Source of the DNA: Peromyscus leucopus
Taxonomy: Eukaryota; Chordata; Mammalia; Rodentia; Cricetidae
Length of the DNA: 64,000 bases
Direction of reading: 5' to 3'
NCBI RefSeq assembly: GCF_004664715.2
Contig: NC_051083.1
Span: 120,206,413-120,270,412 of the forward strand
In this document: positions 35,930 through 48,490 of the stretch, piece after piece
Layout: each line of letters opens with the position of its first letter
Position numbering within the stretch: the stretch's first letter is position 1
Translations under genes and position numbers: made by a program
The notes under the pieces: model-generated
Databases searched by the model: none
The model's input: only the letters and a program-made list of their open reading frames with translations
Told to the model about the DNA's origin: nothing

Positions 35930-36560
35930 GTTTTTGGATTGAATTGTACTCTCTCAAATATCATATTTTGAAATCTCAAACACTTGGTATCTTGAATTTT
36001 GACTGTATTTGGAGCTAGGGTCTTTAAGAAGGTGGTTTAATGGTGTTAGGCTACAGAGATGGTTCTATGGTTAAGAGCAATTATTAATCTTCCAGAGGAC
36101 CTGGGTCCAGTTCTTAGCACCCACAAGGTGGCTCACAACTTTCTCTAGCTCCAGTTTCAGGGGATCTGATGTCTTCTGGCTTTTGCAGGCACCCAGAACG
36201 TGTATGGTGCACAGACATGCATGCAGGCCAAATACTCATACACACAAAATAAAAATAAATAGATCCAAAAAGATAAATAAAACTAATTTTCAAAAGGTGA
36301 AATGTGGTCATTATGATGGGCTCTAATCCAGGTCAACTCACGTCAGCTCAAATACAAGAAAGCAACAGATTTGCAAGTATAGAGAAAAGACCACGTGAAA
36401 GCACAGTGAGAGCTGTGCAAGCTCAGAAGTGAGGCCTGAGAAGCCACCAGTCCAGCCAACAACTTGGTTTTCAATGTCCTGCCTCAGAATAGTGAGAAAA
36501 GACATTTGGGTTGTTTAAGATATTCAGCCTGTAGTGTTCTGTTACAACAGTGCTAGCAAA
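35930..36560 (+). mobile_element. MaLR-type ancient LTR split by a B2
   Basis: The first part (35930-36045) has 'tgaattgtactctctcaaat' and 'atttggagctagggtcttta'. The second part (about 36275-36560) continues with 'atgatgggctctaatccagg', 'cacgtgaaagcacagtgaga' and 'gttctgttacaacagtgcta'. This is the order of a mammalian MaLR-like LTR. A B2 at 36047-36270 separates the halves. Confidence 0.6.
36047..36270 (+). mobile_element. B2 SINE (plus) inside MaLR-type LTR
   Basis: 'ggttaagagcaattattaat', 'cttccagaggacctgggtcc', 'cagtttcaggggatctgatg' and an AAATAAAAATAAAT tail form a near complete B2. Confidence 0.88.
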
Positions 36561-36916
36561 CATATATATACTCCACAGGTAAAGTTGTGTATACTCATGC
36601 TCTACCCCATCATGAAGTCTGACAGAAACACCAGGGCCTGGGGAAACACCATAATCCCCTCAGGGATATGTCTGCCTTGCAGGAAGAAACTATAAGACAA
36701 TACTTCGATATTGTGCCAATATCTAGGTCTCTGCTCTATCAATATTTCAACCTTTTATATTAGTGTAACTTTCATGGATTGTTTGGAAAGAATGCAATAT
36801 TTGGCAATCAGCTTCCCCACTTCATCAGTATTCTAAGTCATCTTTCCTTTTGTTCTTTCTCTTGGAGCCACTACAGTCCTTGGATTCATGAGAAGGAAAG
36901 AATCCTTCCCTTCTTA
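36561..36916. other. No recognised feature
   Basis: Single-copy sequence. Confidence 0.4.
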
Positions 36917-37137
36917 CAGATTTATTTATTTTATTTTATGTGTATAAGTACTTTCCCTATAAATACATCTATGCACCATATGTATGTCTGGTGCCCACAG
37001 AGACCAGAGGACAGCATCAGATTCCCTGGAAATGGAGTTACAGACAGTTATGAGCTGCCATGTGAGTACTGGGAATCCGACCAGGATCCTCTGGAAGAGC
37101 AGCCAGTTATCTTAACAAATGAGTTATCACTCTAGCC
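36917..37137 (-). mobile_element. B2/B3 SINE (minus)
   Basis: 'gaaatggagttacagacagt', 'tgagctgccatgtgagtact' and 'cctctggaagagcagccagt' are antisense B2/B3 blocks. Confidence 0.85.
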
Positions 37138-37159
37138 ACAAGACACTCCCCCTTTACAT

Positions 37160-37790
37160 AGACATTCCCAAGTTCTTGGGCTTATGGATCACAGCCTCCA
37201 TTTGACCATCAGAAACCCTCCTTGTGCACAAGCAGTCAGTACAACTGTCTTTGCAGCCCTGCTTACTTGGCTCCATTCCATTCTCCACATAGCAGTCAGA
37301 GTAAATGACAGCAAACACACTGTGTCCCCCATCTGCTTGAAACAAATCTTTGCCTTGAATTCAAGAAGAAAAGTTGACTGGACCCTGCATGATCTAGCAT
37401 GGTGCATTTTGTCTTCTAATATTCATGGCCTCCCTCACTAACCTCCAGCTTCACTGATCTCCTTGTGGCTCCTCAAATGCATCAAACTCCCATCTGTTTA
37501 CATTTCCCTCCTCTCCTCTGGGTACTTAAGCCACTCCTCTCCTCTTGCCTTGCATTCTTCACCCTAGACCAGTTCTGCTCAGCTCTCACCATGCCCTGAT
37601 TTTCTTTGTTAACAATGTTTCAGCTGTAACTAAACAAATATTTGTGCCACCATTGATTAATTCTTATTTTACCTAAAGGACAGTAAGCTCCAGAATGACA
37701 GAGATGGTGTTTACATTGTTATTTTATCCTTTGTGACTTCTACTACCTTGAATAGGATAGATACTAACTCACAGTTAAAGTAAAGCAGAA
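37160..37790 (+). mobile_element. L2 3'-region fragment
   Basis: A long, old L2 in plus orientation. 'gtcagagtaaatgacagcaa', 'ctgcatgatctagcatggtg', 'ctccttgtggctcctcaaat' and 'gacagtaagctccagaatga' occur in L2 order. The frames on both strands are not genes. Confidence 0.65.
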
Positions 37791-38379
37791 TTCAGTGCTA
37801 TAAACCAGAGTAATGGATGTGCATAGAATTGTGAAGGTTTGTACAAGAATGTAAATACATGTCCGGCATACAGTTCATGCTAGATAGATATTGAATAATG
37901 CACTTCAACTATTCATAGATGTGGAGAGATAGTTTTGTGGGTGTATCAGACAAAAAACATGCAAGAAAATATCATATTAGGCATCTAAAAGTAATTTCAT
38001 GTTATCACAATATTTATTCTACAGTCTTGTCATGTACATAAAAGCCATTTTCTTCTGGCAATAGAAGCTTCTGATTAAATATCAACTCTTCTATGCAATT
38101 TTCAGGTTGTATGAAAGTAGTTCATTGAAGGTGGGATTAAATGAAAGAGCAAGTATTATGTTTGTTGGCTCTTTCATGGTTGAAAAGTATTTTAAGAGAT
38201 CAAGATTCTACTCCTGAAATAGACATACTCAAGTTCCTGGACTGACTATATATATATGAAATCTCAAGATACCTAATAGTGGTAGATACCTAGTAAAATC
38301 AAATTCCTATTTTAAGGTGTGGTAAAGATCTTTGAGATGTAGGCTGAAAACTTGTGAAAACTGGTGCTCTCCTTAGCCC
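37791..38379. other. No recognised feature
   Basis: AT-rich single-copy sequence. Confidence 0.45.
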
Positions 38380-41300
38380 TCTCATCATTAGTGGCTAACG
38401 GGATCTGTAAAAAAAAACGCTAGCTGAGCAGGCTTGGGGGAGTCACTGCAGAATATGACTGATCTGAAAGCCTTTGTGAGGAGCCCTGAATCAAAGTTTG
38501 CAGTTGCTTGTGCTTTGAATCCCTCTCTGCAGCCGTCCAGTGATGCCACGCTGGTGGCGTTGACCTCAGGGTCATTCTTTTTTAAACAATTATGTTTAAT
38601 TTGTGAATGTGATTTCCAAATGCAAAAGCTCCCCTGCCTTCCCTGTGTTTCCCTCTGGGGAAGAATGTGTGAATTCACATGCATCCTGTTCGAACTGTGC
38701 AGAGGAAAATTCCAGTTAGGAGACATTGTCCCACAACCTGGATATCTGAGCAAGTAATGAACTGCTAATATGAAACTGGGGCTCCTAGCCACCGGCTTCC
38801 TTTCCTGAGTGTGAAAATTGCCCAAGTGTCTTAGGTTATCATCTACTTTACTTCTAGGTTTTGTTTCTCTGACCAGATTGGGCTAAAAGTAAAAGAGGAG
38901 GTGGAAGCCCTTACTTGTGTTTGCTAATCTCTCTCCTTCTATCTTTTTTAAAGCAGTCCTCTTTTCTCCCCCTCTCTTTCTCCTCAATAGAAAGAGAAAA
39001 AAGTTTTGTCAGCACTCCTGTTCCCTTTGGTGCTTGCTTTTTCTCAGAAGTCTTTCTCTGCTTTTATCCTCATCCCAGTCATGCATGAGAGAACAGTTGT
39101 GCTCTGTTGTCTGGCTGTTCTGCTAGTTTTGAATCAGTGGGACTCCCTCTTTGTTCTCTTTCTTCTCCGAACACCGAAAGGTAAAAGAGGAGAAACAGGG
39201 ATTGGGACTCTTAAGGAGAGAAACCTATATTTATTTAGATTTAATTCATTTTGGGGCCATGGCAGTAAGAGTTGGGGAGCTGCAGGGAACAGAGCTGTGA
39301 GAGCTCAGTTTCCTTACCTACAACATTTTGCTGACCTGGTGTCTCCGGCAAGAATGCATTTTAGCCATATGCTTCCAATATCCGGGATTCCAGGAATCTG
39401 CTCGGTGATTTAATGGGGAGTTGTTTGGTTCCCACTTGGCTCTTAGCCTTTGGAGCAGTTGCTTTAGCACACATACACAGCCTACCTGAGGTGATGCCTG
39501 CCTGGGGTTTCGAACGAACTTCGTGGTAAGATGATTTTAAATTTCTACAAGAAGATTTGCCCACATCTGCACCAAAAGAAAGCTTTTGTCTACATTCTTA
39601 CTTTTTCAAAAGAAAAAAATTTAGGCATTCAGAAGTGAAACTTGAACTTCGGATGAATATGTGAGGGCTTCATTCTTACAAAACAGCCCCTTTCTGATCT
39701 GGTTATCCAACATGGGCTTGCTACGGGTTGTCATGGTGATAGTGTAGGCCTGAACATTTTCACAGGCTCAAACTATGAAGTTTTTGAAAACTGTTTTGAT
39801 TAATTTTTCCTTCATTCCAACTTCTCTCTCACTTCAACTGTTTCCCCTTTTGTTTCACACTTGATTTATGGCAGGTTGCTGTCATTTAAATAGATGTGCA
39901 TTTTGAAATTCCTCCTTTCTTTGCTAATGCAAAGAAAAAAATAACCCGTGCAAGTCATGCTCAAAGAGTTGGTTATTGTTGCTTGCTGGATTTCGACTCT
40001 CTGTGGTTGTCGGGCCTAATTCAAAGTAATTCAGGCTCCACAGTGGGGGCAGTGCATAGCTCCACAGGAAATTATGATAGCAAAAGTCTTCCTGTCGAGC
40101 TCTGCACTTGGCACTACAAAGTGCCTTGGGCTGCAGCTACCTGAATAGGGTTGAATTAGACCAGACAACCGCATCATCCCACTTCTTAATCTATTAGAGC
40201 GATATACAAGTGGCAATTGTTGATTGCAAAAATGGGATTAAGAGGCTCTTCAAGTGAATTGATTTTCTTGTGAGAACAAAAGAGGAAAGAGAAGCCTTCG
40301 TTTGAATCACACAGCCAGAAAGTTTCATGAATGGGTTCCACTCCAAATGTTAGAATTCAAGCAATCAGTGGGTCCCCATGGGGTGTGCAGGTGAGAGAAA
40401 TAAACTGCTCAAAAATAGAAAATTATGTGCAAAAAAAAAAGTTTAAGGCATCTGCTTTACAAGACTCCTCAAAAAAAAAAAAAAAGTAGCCCCTGGAAAG
40501 ATATCTGATAACATGGCACAGACAAATGGTTCACAGTGTTTCCTCTTTGGTCTTGAACACTAGTGTGGGCTTCTGCCAAGTTTGCTGGAGGTGGTGAGTT
40601 GTACATACTTCTTTTATTATCCAGTCTTTCATCTGTCCAAGATGATGCTTCTCTCTCTCCTCAATTATCAGGTACATGTTCTATTGGAAAGTGTGCCCAT
40701 GGACCAGAGCTCTTTTGAAAGAAGAGACCATCATTTGGTACATAGGCTTTTCTCTTTTGAAATGTCCTTATACTCTTTGACCTTGATAACTTTGCAAATG
40801 TCAATCGATTCGCTGCCAGTTGGAGTTAAATTCTGTTTTGCCTTTTCCAAAGTGTCCTTTTTATTTGGAGGGATATCTTTCATAGCACTCGGGCTTCAGA
40901 TGGCCAAATGATAGTCAAGTTTCCTCCACAAGGTAATTCCTCAGACTTTGGAAATATCAGCTTTGTTTATCTGTAGTCTCTTGTAGTAAATGTAGTAAAG
41001 CTGTAGTAAATGTCAAATTGACTGCACACCCACCAGGACCTGAAAAGAAACATATGGAGGCTGCACACACATGAACTCCTGTATCCAAATTTCTAAGATG
41101 CTTCTTAAGCTCAGTCTGATGTTGGTTGCTTTCTATGGTCCATTGTACCTCTCAGATGTACATAGGATGATCATTTGTCTGGCAGTTTTTACTGTCAGAG
41201 ACTCCCACAATGTAGAGAATGGAAATGACACTCTTGCCAGCTAGGGGAATGAATGAAACTGAGCAGAGAAGATAAGGCAAGCCTCCCATTTCCCCTGTGT

Positions 41301-43330
41301 CCTGCAGCATGTTTCAGACTAAGCAGCAAGTAATCTGGAATGTTCTGGCCCTTTAAGGGTGATAACAGTTAAGATATTCTAAAAGGGGCCCCTGTTTGAA
41401 AAGTTAAGCATAACCACATAGCCATGACAAGGAACAAGGGATCAGGAACCCTCCATACTTGAAAGAGAATCTTTGCCATGAACAGAAGAAATGAAAGCAT
41501 TCATGTCCCTGTCCTTCACTGATCAGTTTCAGGGTTTAGTGGATGATGATGTTGTGATCAGAGATGCCACCTTTGTTTACGAACCCATAGGGAATCATTT
41601 CTCCCAACTGTCAAGGTCGCTTTGTAGACTGACACTTTGGAGAAAAATAGTAGTTTGGACATTTCCCTTTCCCCGTGCATACTGATGCTGCAACTTCAAA
41701 AGTCTCACTTCTCTACCTGACTGGGGAAGCCATATTTGTTTTAACCAGTAATGTCTTCCTTTTGTTTGTTTTCCCTTACTTGTAGAGTCAGTAGGCTAGG
41801 ACAACATCAGTTGGTACAGTGTTGAGTCTAGAAAGACTGCTGAGTCTTAGATCCAGGGCTGACTTTTGGGGGCCAGTCATCTATGAAGTAACATGGAGGA
41901 AAACAAAAAGAAACTCGAGACAATGGTTCCTACCCATCCATCAGCAAGCACATTATCAGGTGGCATAGGTTTGTCCTGTCATATCCCAGGATGCTGAGGT
42001 ACCTAGCACCATCCTTACCTTGGCACATGGATTTTCCTTAAAGGGATGTCCCTGTGCAGACAATATTTATAAGAGTACTTTTAATAGACTCACAAGTTAT
42101 GAGACTCTCCAAAGAAGAATCAACATGTGTAGTTACATAGAAATATAATCAATACTTTTCCTGTCTTCTCTTCCCTGCATATGCCAGTAAGTCTCTATCT
42201 GGGTGTGTTTCTCTTGAAACTGTCTTTATTTAATGCAGAATTCAGAGGAATCATGGTAGTCAGGTCTGTTCTTTCCCTCTGGACTTTCTCTAAAGTCCAA
42301 AAGTAGAGGCATTGACTTGCATCTAACATATCAAGTATGGAATACAGTAAGTAATAATTGGATATTTATCATAATGTTGCTTTCCCAACACACCATTCAT
42401 TAACTGCCCCATATTTAATTATGCCAAAATTAGCACAGGGGAGTCTTTGGCTAGTGTATTTGCACATGCCATCAATTATGTCCTAATAAATTAATTTGCT
42501 TTTCAGGATTCACCAGAGGCACCAGTTGGGCCTCTGCGCTCCTGCTTGACTGTTCTGACTTTGAACAGGTTTATTCAGCTGCTGTCTGCTAAGCCCTACA
42601 GAAAAGCACAATGGCTGCTGATCGGCCTTTTATGGTTTATTGGAAACTGGTGGTCCGCACTGTGGCTCCGGTCAGTGATTAACCCGCGAGAAAACAAACT
42701 ACACAAGGCTAAGTTGATGTTGGAGGAGGAATGAGCTCACTTCATTAAGGCTTGAAGAGGAAACCTTTTCTCCTTCAGTGCTTGTTTGAAACTTTTCAGG
42801 TCTCTATTTAATCACGTAATTCTCTCTAAGTAGCAGGAGAAGCCTGCTGCACAGCAAGCGGTCTTTTGCCACATGACAACTTAGAAAGATAAATTATATA
42901 TAAATATCTTCATGGTTTTGTGCAGGGAGGAAATCAATTTTAGTATTCCTCTGTGAAACTAATTTACTTGTTTCTTTATTAAAAGAAATAGGTGGATACA
43001 CTCCATGGTATTTCATGAACACTAATGATGGTCTTCATATTTCTTCTAGGCTTCTCATTCCTCAGTAGGGTTATTGAAAATTCAGGTGAAAGGTGCTTTC
43101 CTCTCTCCTTGTGATTCTAAACAAATACTGAAAGGGGGTTCAGAGGAGGAGAGTAATGACAAAGGCTAAGATAATACAGGTTATTGTAAAATTGGAACAA
43201 AATAAATCTATTCTTAGCTGGACTGGAAGGGAGAATTGAATCTGTGTAGGTCTATTTCAGGAAGTGATATGTTTCCTAGTGTCATCTAATCTGTTCCTCA
43301 ACTTTCTCCCCCCCCACCCCCCGCCCAGGT
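38380..43330. promoter_or_regulatory. Repeat-poor block, candidate conserved regulatory region
   Basis: About 5 kb with almost no recognisable SINE, LINE or LTR, while the rest of the window has one every few hundred bases. Composition is mixed and CpGs are kept in local groups (38530-38580, 40090-40205, 42537-42690). Long but domain-free frames occur on both strands (38388-38825 minus, 39006-39413 plus). No splice-bounded coding frame stands out. The inference is conserved noncoding DNA; conservation was not measured. A degraded MIR-like stretch may lie at 40240-40340. Confidence 0.4.
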
Positions 43331-44214
43331 AACTTCAACCTTGTAGATCATGAGTAAAACTCAGAGAGAATTTAGATTCATCAACTCTGGTTTGGATGTC
43401 TTCATTTTTTTTTAAATGAAAAGTCAATAAAGACATGTAACATGAGTGTTAGGGGATTCCAATGGTGCCTTTTCCTTTGATACTTGAGGTTAGAATTATC
43501 CCTATTGTAATTTGGGGAACATCTTACCCTCTTCACTAGTACATTTTCCCTATCAGTTCTGCAAGGATAGATATTCAATTGCCTGCCCCTTCTTGCCCCA
43601 TCTCACACACTCATGCACCCACAAAGCCCTCATTTGGCATTGTTGTTTAGAGAAAATCCACCGTGAATTAGTAGACTGTCAGTGAGCAAAGTTTCACATG
43701 TCATTATCAGCAAGTATGTACAGGGCTTCAAAGCATGGTGAGGAAAGGAAGGATTCAGCTCTGGGAGAATGCAGAGCAGAAGAGCTGTGCACTGACCTCT
43801 GCTCTGCTTCCTGCTCTTAATGGGGACCTCATCATAACCCCTTTTGAACACTGATTTGCCCCCTATTTGCACTGCTAGCAGCAATGAGTCTAAGATTTTC
43901 TGACTGTCTCCCTATGCCCTCTACCATACCATCTGTATCTCTGCTTCTCTCCACATGTTTACCTCTCCCTTCTGTGGCACTGAGGATTTTACACACTTTG
44001 ACTTTGGGTACCATTGAAACTATCTCTCTTTGTCTCTTCTTCTCACCTTCACTTTTTCAGAGTCTAGTCTACCATCTTCCCTATACCCCTTCAGTAACAA
44101 ACAACGGGATTAGCAGTGTCCATCTGTTGTGTTGTTCAGATACTCCTGTTTGCCTGCTTGATTCTCCCTTACACAAATGTTTTATGATGTGTATCAAACT
44201 ATGATGTGTTCCAT
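43331..44214. other. No recognised feature
   Basis: Single-copy sequence after a C-rich run at 43307-43328; frames on both strands near 43630-44204 lack domains. Confidence 0.4.
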
Positions 44215-44345
44215 GTTAAACCACAGATTTTGATTCTACAGGGCGCGAGGTGGTGCCTGAGATTCTGCATTGTTAATGAATTCCCAAAGGATGTCTATGC
44301 CACTGGAGTCCCACTTATAGACCATACTTTTTCACTACTGTAAAA
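44215..44345 (+). mobile_element. MER5A-type hAT element
   Basis: 'aggtggtgcctgagattctg' and 'cattgttaatgaattcccaa', then a 'gaccatactttttcactact' end, fit MER5A in plus orientation. Confidence 0.6.
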
Positions 44346-44939
44346 AGTAAGTTGCCATATGCTAATACCATTTTGTTCAAGTCAAATACTCAGTTCAAGG
44401 TATAGAAACCTCAACAAAGTTATTGAGGGCAGTTAAAGGGCATCATAACAAGAAGGTATCTATTAAGGTCTCTATGTCAACTAGCCTCTTTCAATATTCA
44501 GCAGAAGTACCTGCCAGTCCATACATATGCTTTTCTACGTTTAAAAAAATTTAATTTCATTGATAACTGCAGGCAATGTGAGCTGATGTTCACAATTGGG
44601 TCAGGGGAAGATTGGAGCTCTACAAATCACCTATTACCACAGGATTTGGAAATGTTAAGGAACTTCACTATGAAATCACATCTCGGTAGTGTTATTGTGA
44701 AGAAAGGGCTCAGCTGGGTGAATAGTTTAGCTCCATAATGACATCTCAGAAAATGACTTTTAATATCTGCATAGCAGTTATTTTATTTCAGTTTCTAAAA
44801 CTTCCTTAGTGCTGAAGTCTGTCTGAGTAGATGCTGGACTAGCAATAAACCTTAGTCTAGACTGCTGTTTTCTCCTTTCAACTCCTAAAACTTTTAGGGA
44901 AAGATTGTCTGCTATCATTCTAAGGGATTGTGTGCACAT
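44346..44939. other. No recognised feature
   Basis: AT-rich single-copy sequence. Confidence 0.45.
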
Positions 44940-45330
44940 AGGATTGGGGGTTACTCAATTTTATTTGACAATTTCATATGTAAATACAATGTATTGTGAT
45001 TCCATCCCCACTTACCCTCTCTGACCATTCTTTCTTCCCAGCTAGTCTTCCTCTTCCTCTTATGACTTAGTTTAGTTAGGCTGCTTCCATAAGCATGAGG
45101 AAAAAGCTATTTGCTGGAGCAATGATAAAGCCACCTGCAGCTGTGCTACTGGAGAAAATGTTCCTCCTCCCACAGCAACCATTCTTCCTCATAGCTCCTC
45201 AGGAAAGGCTATGGCCTCATCATTCCCCCATGATGACATATGGAAGAATCCAGGTTTGTGCTAGCATAGGTGTATGCATAGATGCTGTGCTCATTATTGC
45301 AACAATCATGATGTACTCTGAGTGATTTTT
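44940..45330 (-). mobile_element. Lx-like L1 3'-UTR fragment (minus)
   Basis: 'gacaatttcatatgtaaata' with 'caatgtattgtgattccatc' matches the start of antisense Lx-type 3' UTR. The remainder is diverged. Confidence 0.5.
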
Positions 45331-45424
45331 TAATGAATTTAGTAATTTTTATTGTAGAATGTTCTTATTTATGTCTAACCATACTAGTAGGTAATACTGT
45401 AATTCCTATTATTATTACTACCGG

Positions 45425-45517
45425 GGAGTCAAATGTAATACAAGCTGACCTAGAACTCTATATTTCCAAAGATGACTTTGAACTCTTGATGTCCCTCCAT
45501 TCACCCCTAAGTGTATT
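45425..45517 (-). mobile_element. B1 fragment (minus)
   Basis: 'acaagctgacctagaactct' and 'gatgactttgaactcttgat' are antisense B1 pieces. Confidence 0.55.
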
Positions 45518-46082
45518 ATTACTATTTTAAAATTGTATTTTTATGTTTAGTTGGTACACAATAATTATATGTATTAACGAACACAATGTAACATTTCAGT
45601 GTGTGTGCACATTGTATAATGATCAGGTTGTAGTAAATGCCATATGCGTCAGAGATACATCATTTCTTTGTGTTGGGAACAATATAAATCCTCTCTGCTA
45701 GAAAATTTGAAACATAAAACTGTGTCAAACATAGCTATTTGCTATAGAACCTTAAAAAACGTTACTCTTACTCATCTGCTCCCCTTTATGTATTAACCAT
45801 TTCTCCCCATCAACCTTCTCTCACACCCTTTCTAGGCTGGGCTAATTACTAATCACTATTATCCTCACCACTTCTTCTAGGAAATCAACCTTTTAGGTTA
45901 AAATATTCAGCAATTTTGTGTTTCTGTGCCTGACTTGTTTCACTTAACTTAATGTCTTTCAGTTATATCCATGTTGATGCAAAGGAAAGAACTTCTTTTG
46001 TAATGCTATATATAGTCTCTGTGTGTGTTCCTCATGTGTTCTTCATCCATTAAAAATACATGCTTATTTTGGTTCTATATTT

Positions 46083-46172
46083 AGGTTTTTGTCTGTGGTG
46101 CTGGGATTAGAACCCCACGACTTGTGAATGATAGGTACTGGTCTACCATTAAGCTATATCTCAAGACCCTTG
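46083..46172 (-). mobile_element. ID SINE (minus)
   Basis: 'gtggtgctgggattagaacc' and 'ggtctaccattaagctatat' are antisense ID-type sequence. Confidence 0.6.
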
Positions 46173-46234
46173 TCTGCTGTTAATCATAGTACAAATAGAC
46201 ATGTGAGTGCAAATGTTTCTTTGCCATACTGATT

Positions 46235-46320
46235 TTGTTTCCTTTTTCGTATCTCAGGTTAGCCTCCAACTCATGATCCTCCTGCCTCTGCCACTTCAGG
46301 ATATCCTACTATTTTGTGCC
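46235..46320 (-). mobile_element. B1 fragment (minus)
   Basis: 'tcaggttagcctccaactca' and 'gatcctcctgcctctgccac' are antisense B1. Confidence 0.6.
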
Positions 46321-46450
46321 ACCAAAATTGGCACCTTTTTGGTAATATATTTATCCTCCTTGCTGGTTCCATAATGATTGTGCTGACTTATATTCTCACC
46401 AACAGCATCCTTTATAGAATTTGTTTTATTTGTCTTTTGATAAGAACCAT

Positions 46451-46967
46451 TGTTGTAGAATATTATTTTACTAGGCAAAGAGGTGTTACATTTTTTTATG
46501 CTGTAGAACATTACTTTATCTGTGTAAAGGTGTGTTACTTTTGTTTATGCTGCATTTGTTTAATGATGTAAGGATGTGTGTTCAATTATGTAAAGATGTG
46601 TTGTATATGTTTCACCTTCCCTACCTAAAGCACCTGATTGGTCTAATACAGAGCTGAATGGCCAATAGTAGGAGACATATAGGTAGGGCTTCCAGGCAGA
46701 GAGAATAAATAGGAGGAGAGATCTAGGGAAGAGAGAAGGGATGAACAAGAGAAGGAGAGAAGGGACACGCCTGGGGCACGAAGCCAGCCAGACATAGAGA
46801 AGCAATGAAAGTAAGATATACAGAAATAAGACAGGTAAAAGGCCCTGAAACAAAACACAGATAAAGAGAAACAGGTTAAGTTAAAAGAGCTAGCTAGAAA
46901 CGAGCTAAGCTAAGGCTGATCATTCAAGACTAATAAGTATCCATGTCATGATTTGGAGCCTGGTACA
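46451..46967 (+). mobile_element. Solo LTR, family II, plus copy
   Basis: A 517-bp LTR from TGTTGTAG to GGTACA. The flanks AACCAT (46445-46450) and AGCCAT (46968-46973) form a 6-bp TSD with one mismatch. The interrupted L1 rejoins across it: 'cttttgataagaaccat' on the left and 'agccatcacaattggaatga' on the right. The 3' end is shorter than in the copy at 3940-5007. Confidence 0.8.
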
Positions 46968-47704
46968 AGCCATCACAATTGGAATGAGATGGTATTTCAG
47001 TGTGGTTTGATTTGTAAGTACCCTGGTTAGTGGTATTAAACATTACTTCCACATATGTGCTGGCTACTAGTATAGCTTTTCTTGAAAAATATCTATGAAA
47101 ATCCCTTCCCCAATTTTTGCAGCTGTTGAGTTCTATGTAGTCTGTATGTGTTCTGACTATTAACCTCTTGTCTCTTCACTTTTTTATTGTCACTTTTGTT
47201 TGTAGAAGCTGTTACATTTGATATAATCCCATTTTTTTGTGTTGTCTCTATTTTTCTGGTCATATCCTAACAAAAATCTTGTCACAGATCAATGTTCTGA
47301 ACATTCTTTTTTTTTTGTTTTATTCTTAGTTTGTTCAGGATTTCTGGTCTTGTCTTTACATCTCTGATTCATTTTACATTTTTTTCTTATAGGGTAAAAG
47401 ATCCAGGTCCCATTTCATTCTTCTTATGTTAATACAATATTCTCTTTTCCAACCATCACTTATTGAAAGCATTTTTTCTTTATTCTCCATGGTAGGTTTG
47501 TTGTTGATGTTGTTTTGGTAGATTTATTTGTTGGTTCTATTCTATTCCATTAATTTATGCATTTGTTCTCATGTCAATAACATGCTGTTTTGGTCATTAT
47601 AGTTTTGTGGTTTGGTTTTGTGGTTTGGTTAATCTAGCTTTTCTTTTCTTTGTTCTCATGGGATCACTTTGAATATTCAAGGTCATTTAAGGTTTCTTAT
47701 TTTT

Positions 47705-47897
47705 TCTTTTATTTTTGAGATTATAATGTAATTATATAGTTTCTCCCTTCCTTTTCCTCCCTCCAAACTCTCCCATATACCTCTCCTTTCTTGATTCCAA
47801 ATTTGTGACTTCTTTTTTCATTAATTGTTGTTACATGCACATATGTCTGTATATATACATACACATACACAACAACCGGCTTAGTCTGTATAATGTT

Positions 47898-47994
<97 letters not shown>

Positions 47995-48490
47995 GGCCTG
48001 ATCATTTGATATTGTCTAACCAATTGAGGAGCTCTTCCCTGGAGAATGGTCTCACATTCCTTAGTTGCCTGTAGTTCTTTGTATAGGGCTGAGGCCCATG
48101 CTCTTTTCCCTATCCACTTTGGCATGTCTATTGTTGTCCTTGTTCATTTTGTGTTTAGGCAGCCATGTTGGTGAGACATTACTAAGAGATGCAATCTCAC
48201 AGCAAATTTCCTGATCCTTTGGCTTTTACAATCTTTCTATTCCCTTTTCTGCAAAACTCTTTGAAACTTAGCTGTGGGGTTGTACTATAGATGTATTACT
48301 TGGGACTGAACTCCACAACTATGCGTTTTAATTGGTTGTGGGTTTCTGTAATGGTTTCTGTCTACTACAAAGAAAAGTTTCCTTGAAGAGGAGTGAGGAA
48401 TACGCTTACATATGGGTATCAGGACAGATATTTAGAATGTAATTAGAGATTATACTAATTTAATGAAGTAGTGGTTGTATGTTCTCCTCC
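47705..48490 (-). mobile_element. Lx-like L1 fragment (minus) with (CA)n(TA)n
   Basis: After the microsatellite, 'gtctaaccaattgaggagct', 'ggcatgtctattgttgtcct', 'gcagccatgttggtgagaca' and 'gtgggtttctgtaatggttt' follow a rodent L1 order that differs from the surrounding old L1. Confidence 0.7.
47901..47990. repeat. (CA)n(TA)n microsatellite
   Basis: About 46 bp of CA followed by about 43 bp of TA; open frames across it are artefacts. Confidence 0.97.

Noticed and set aside
38388..38825. 145-residue minus frame as a gene
   Set aside because: No domain, no promoter or splice context and the opposite strand is also open; recorded only as an observation.
47721..48125. 134-residue minus-strand frame
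   Set aside because: It contains Val-Cys and Ile-Tyr runs from (CA)n(TA)n inside an L1 fragment.
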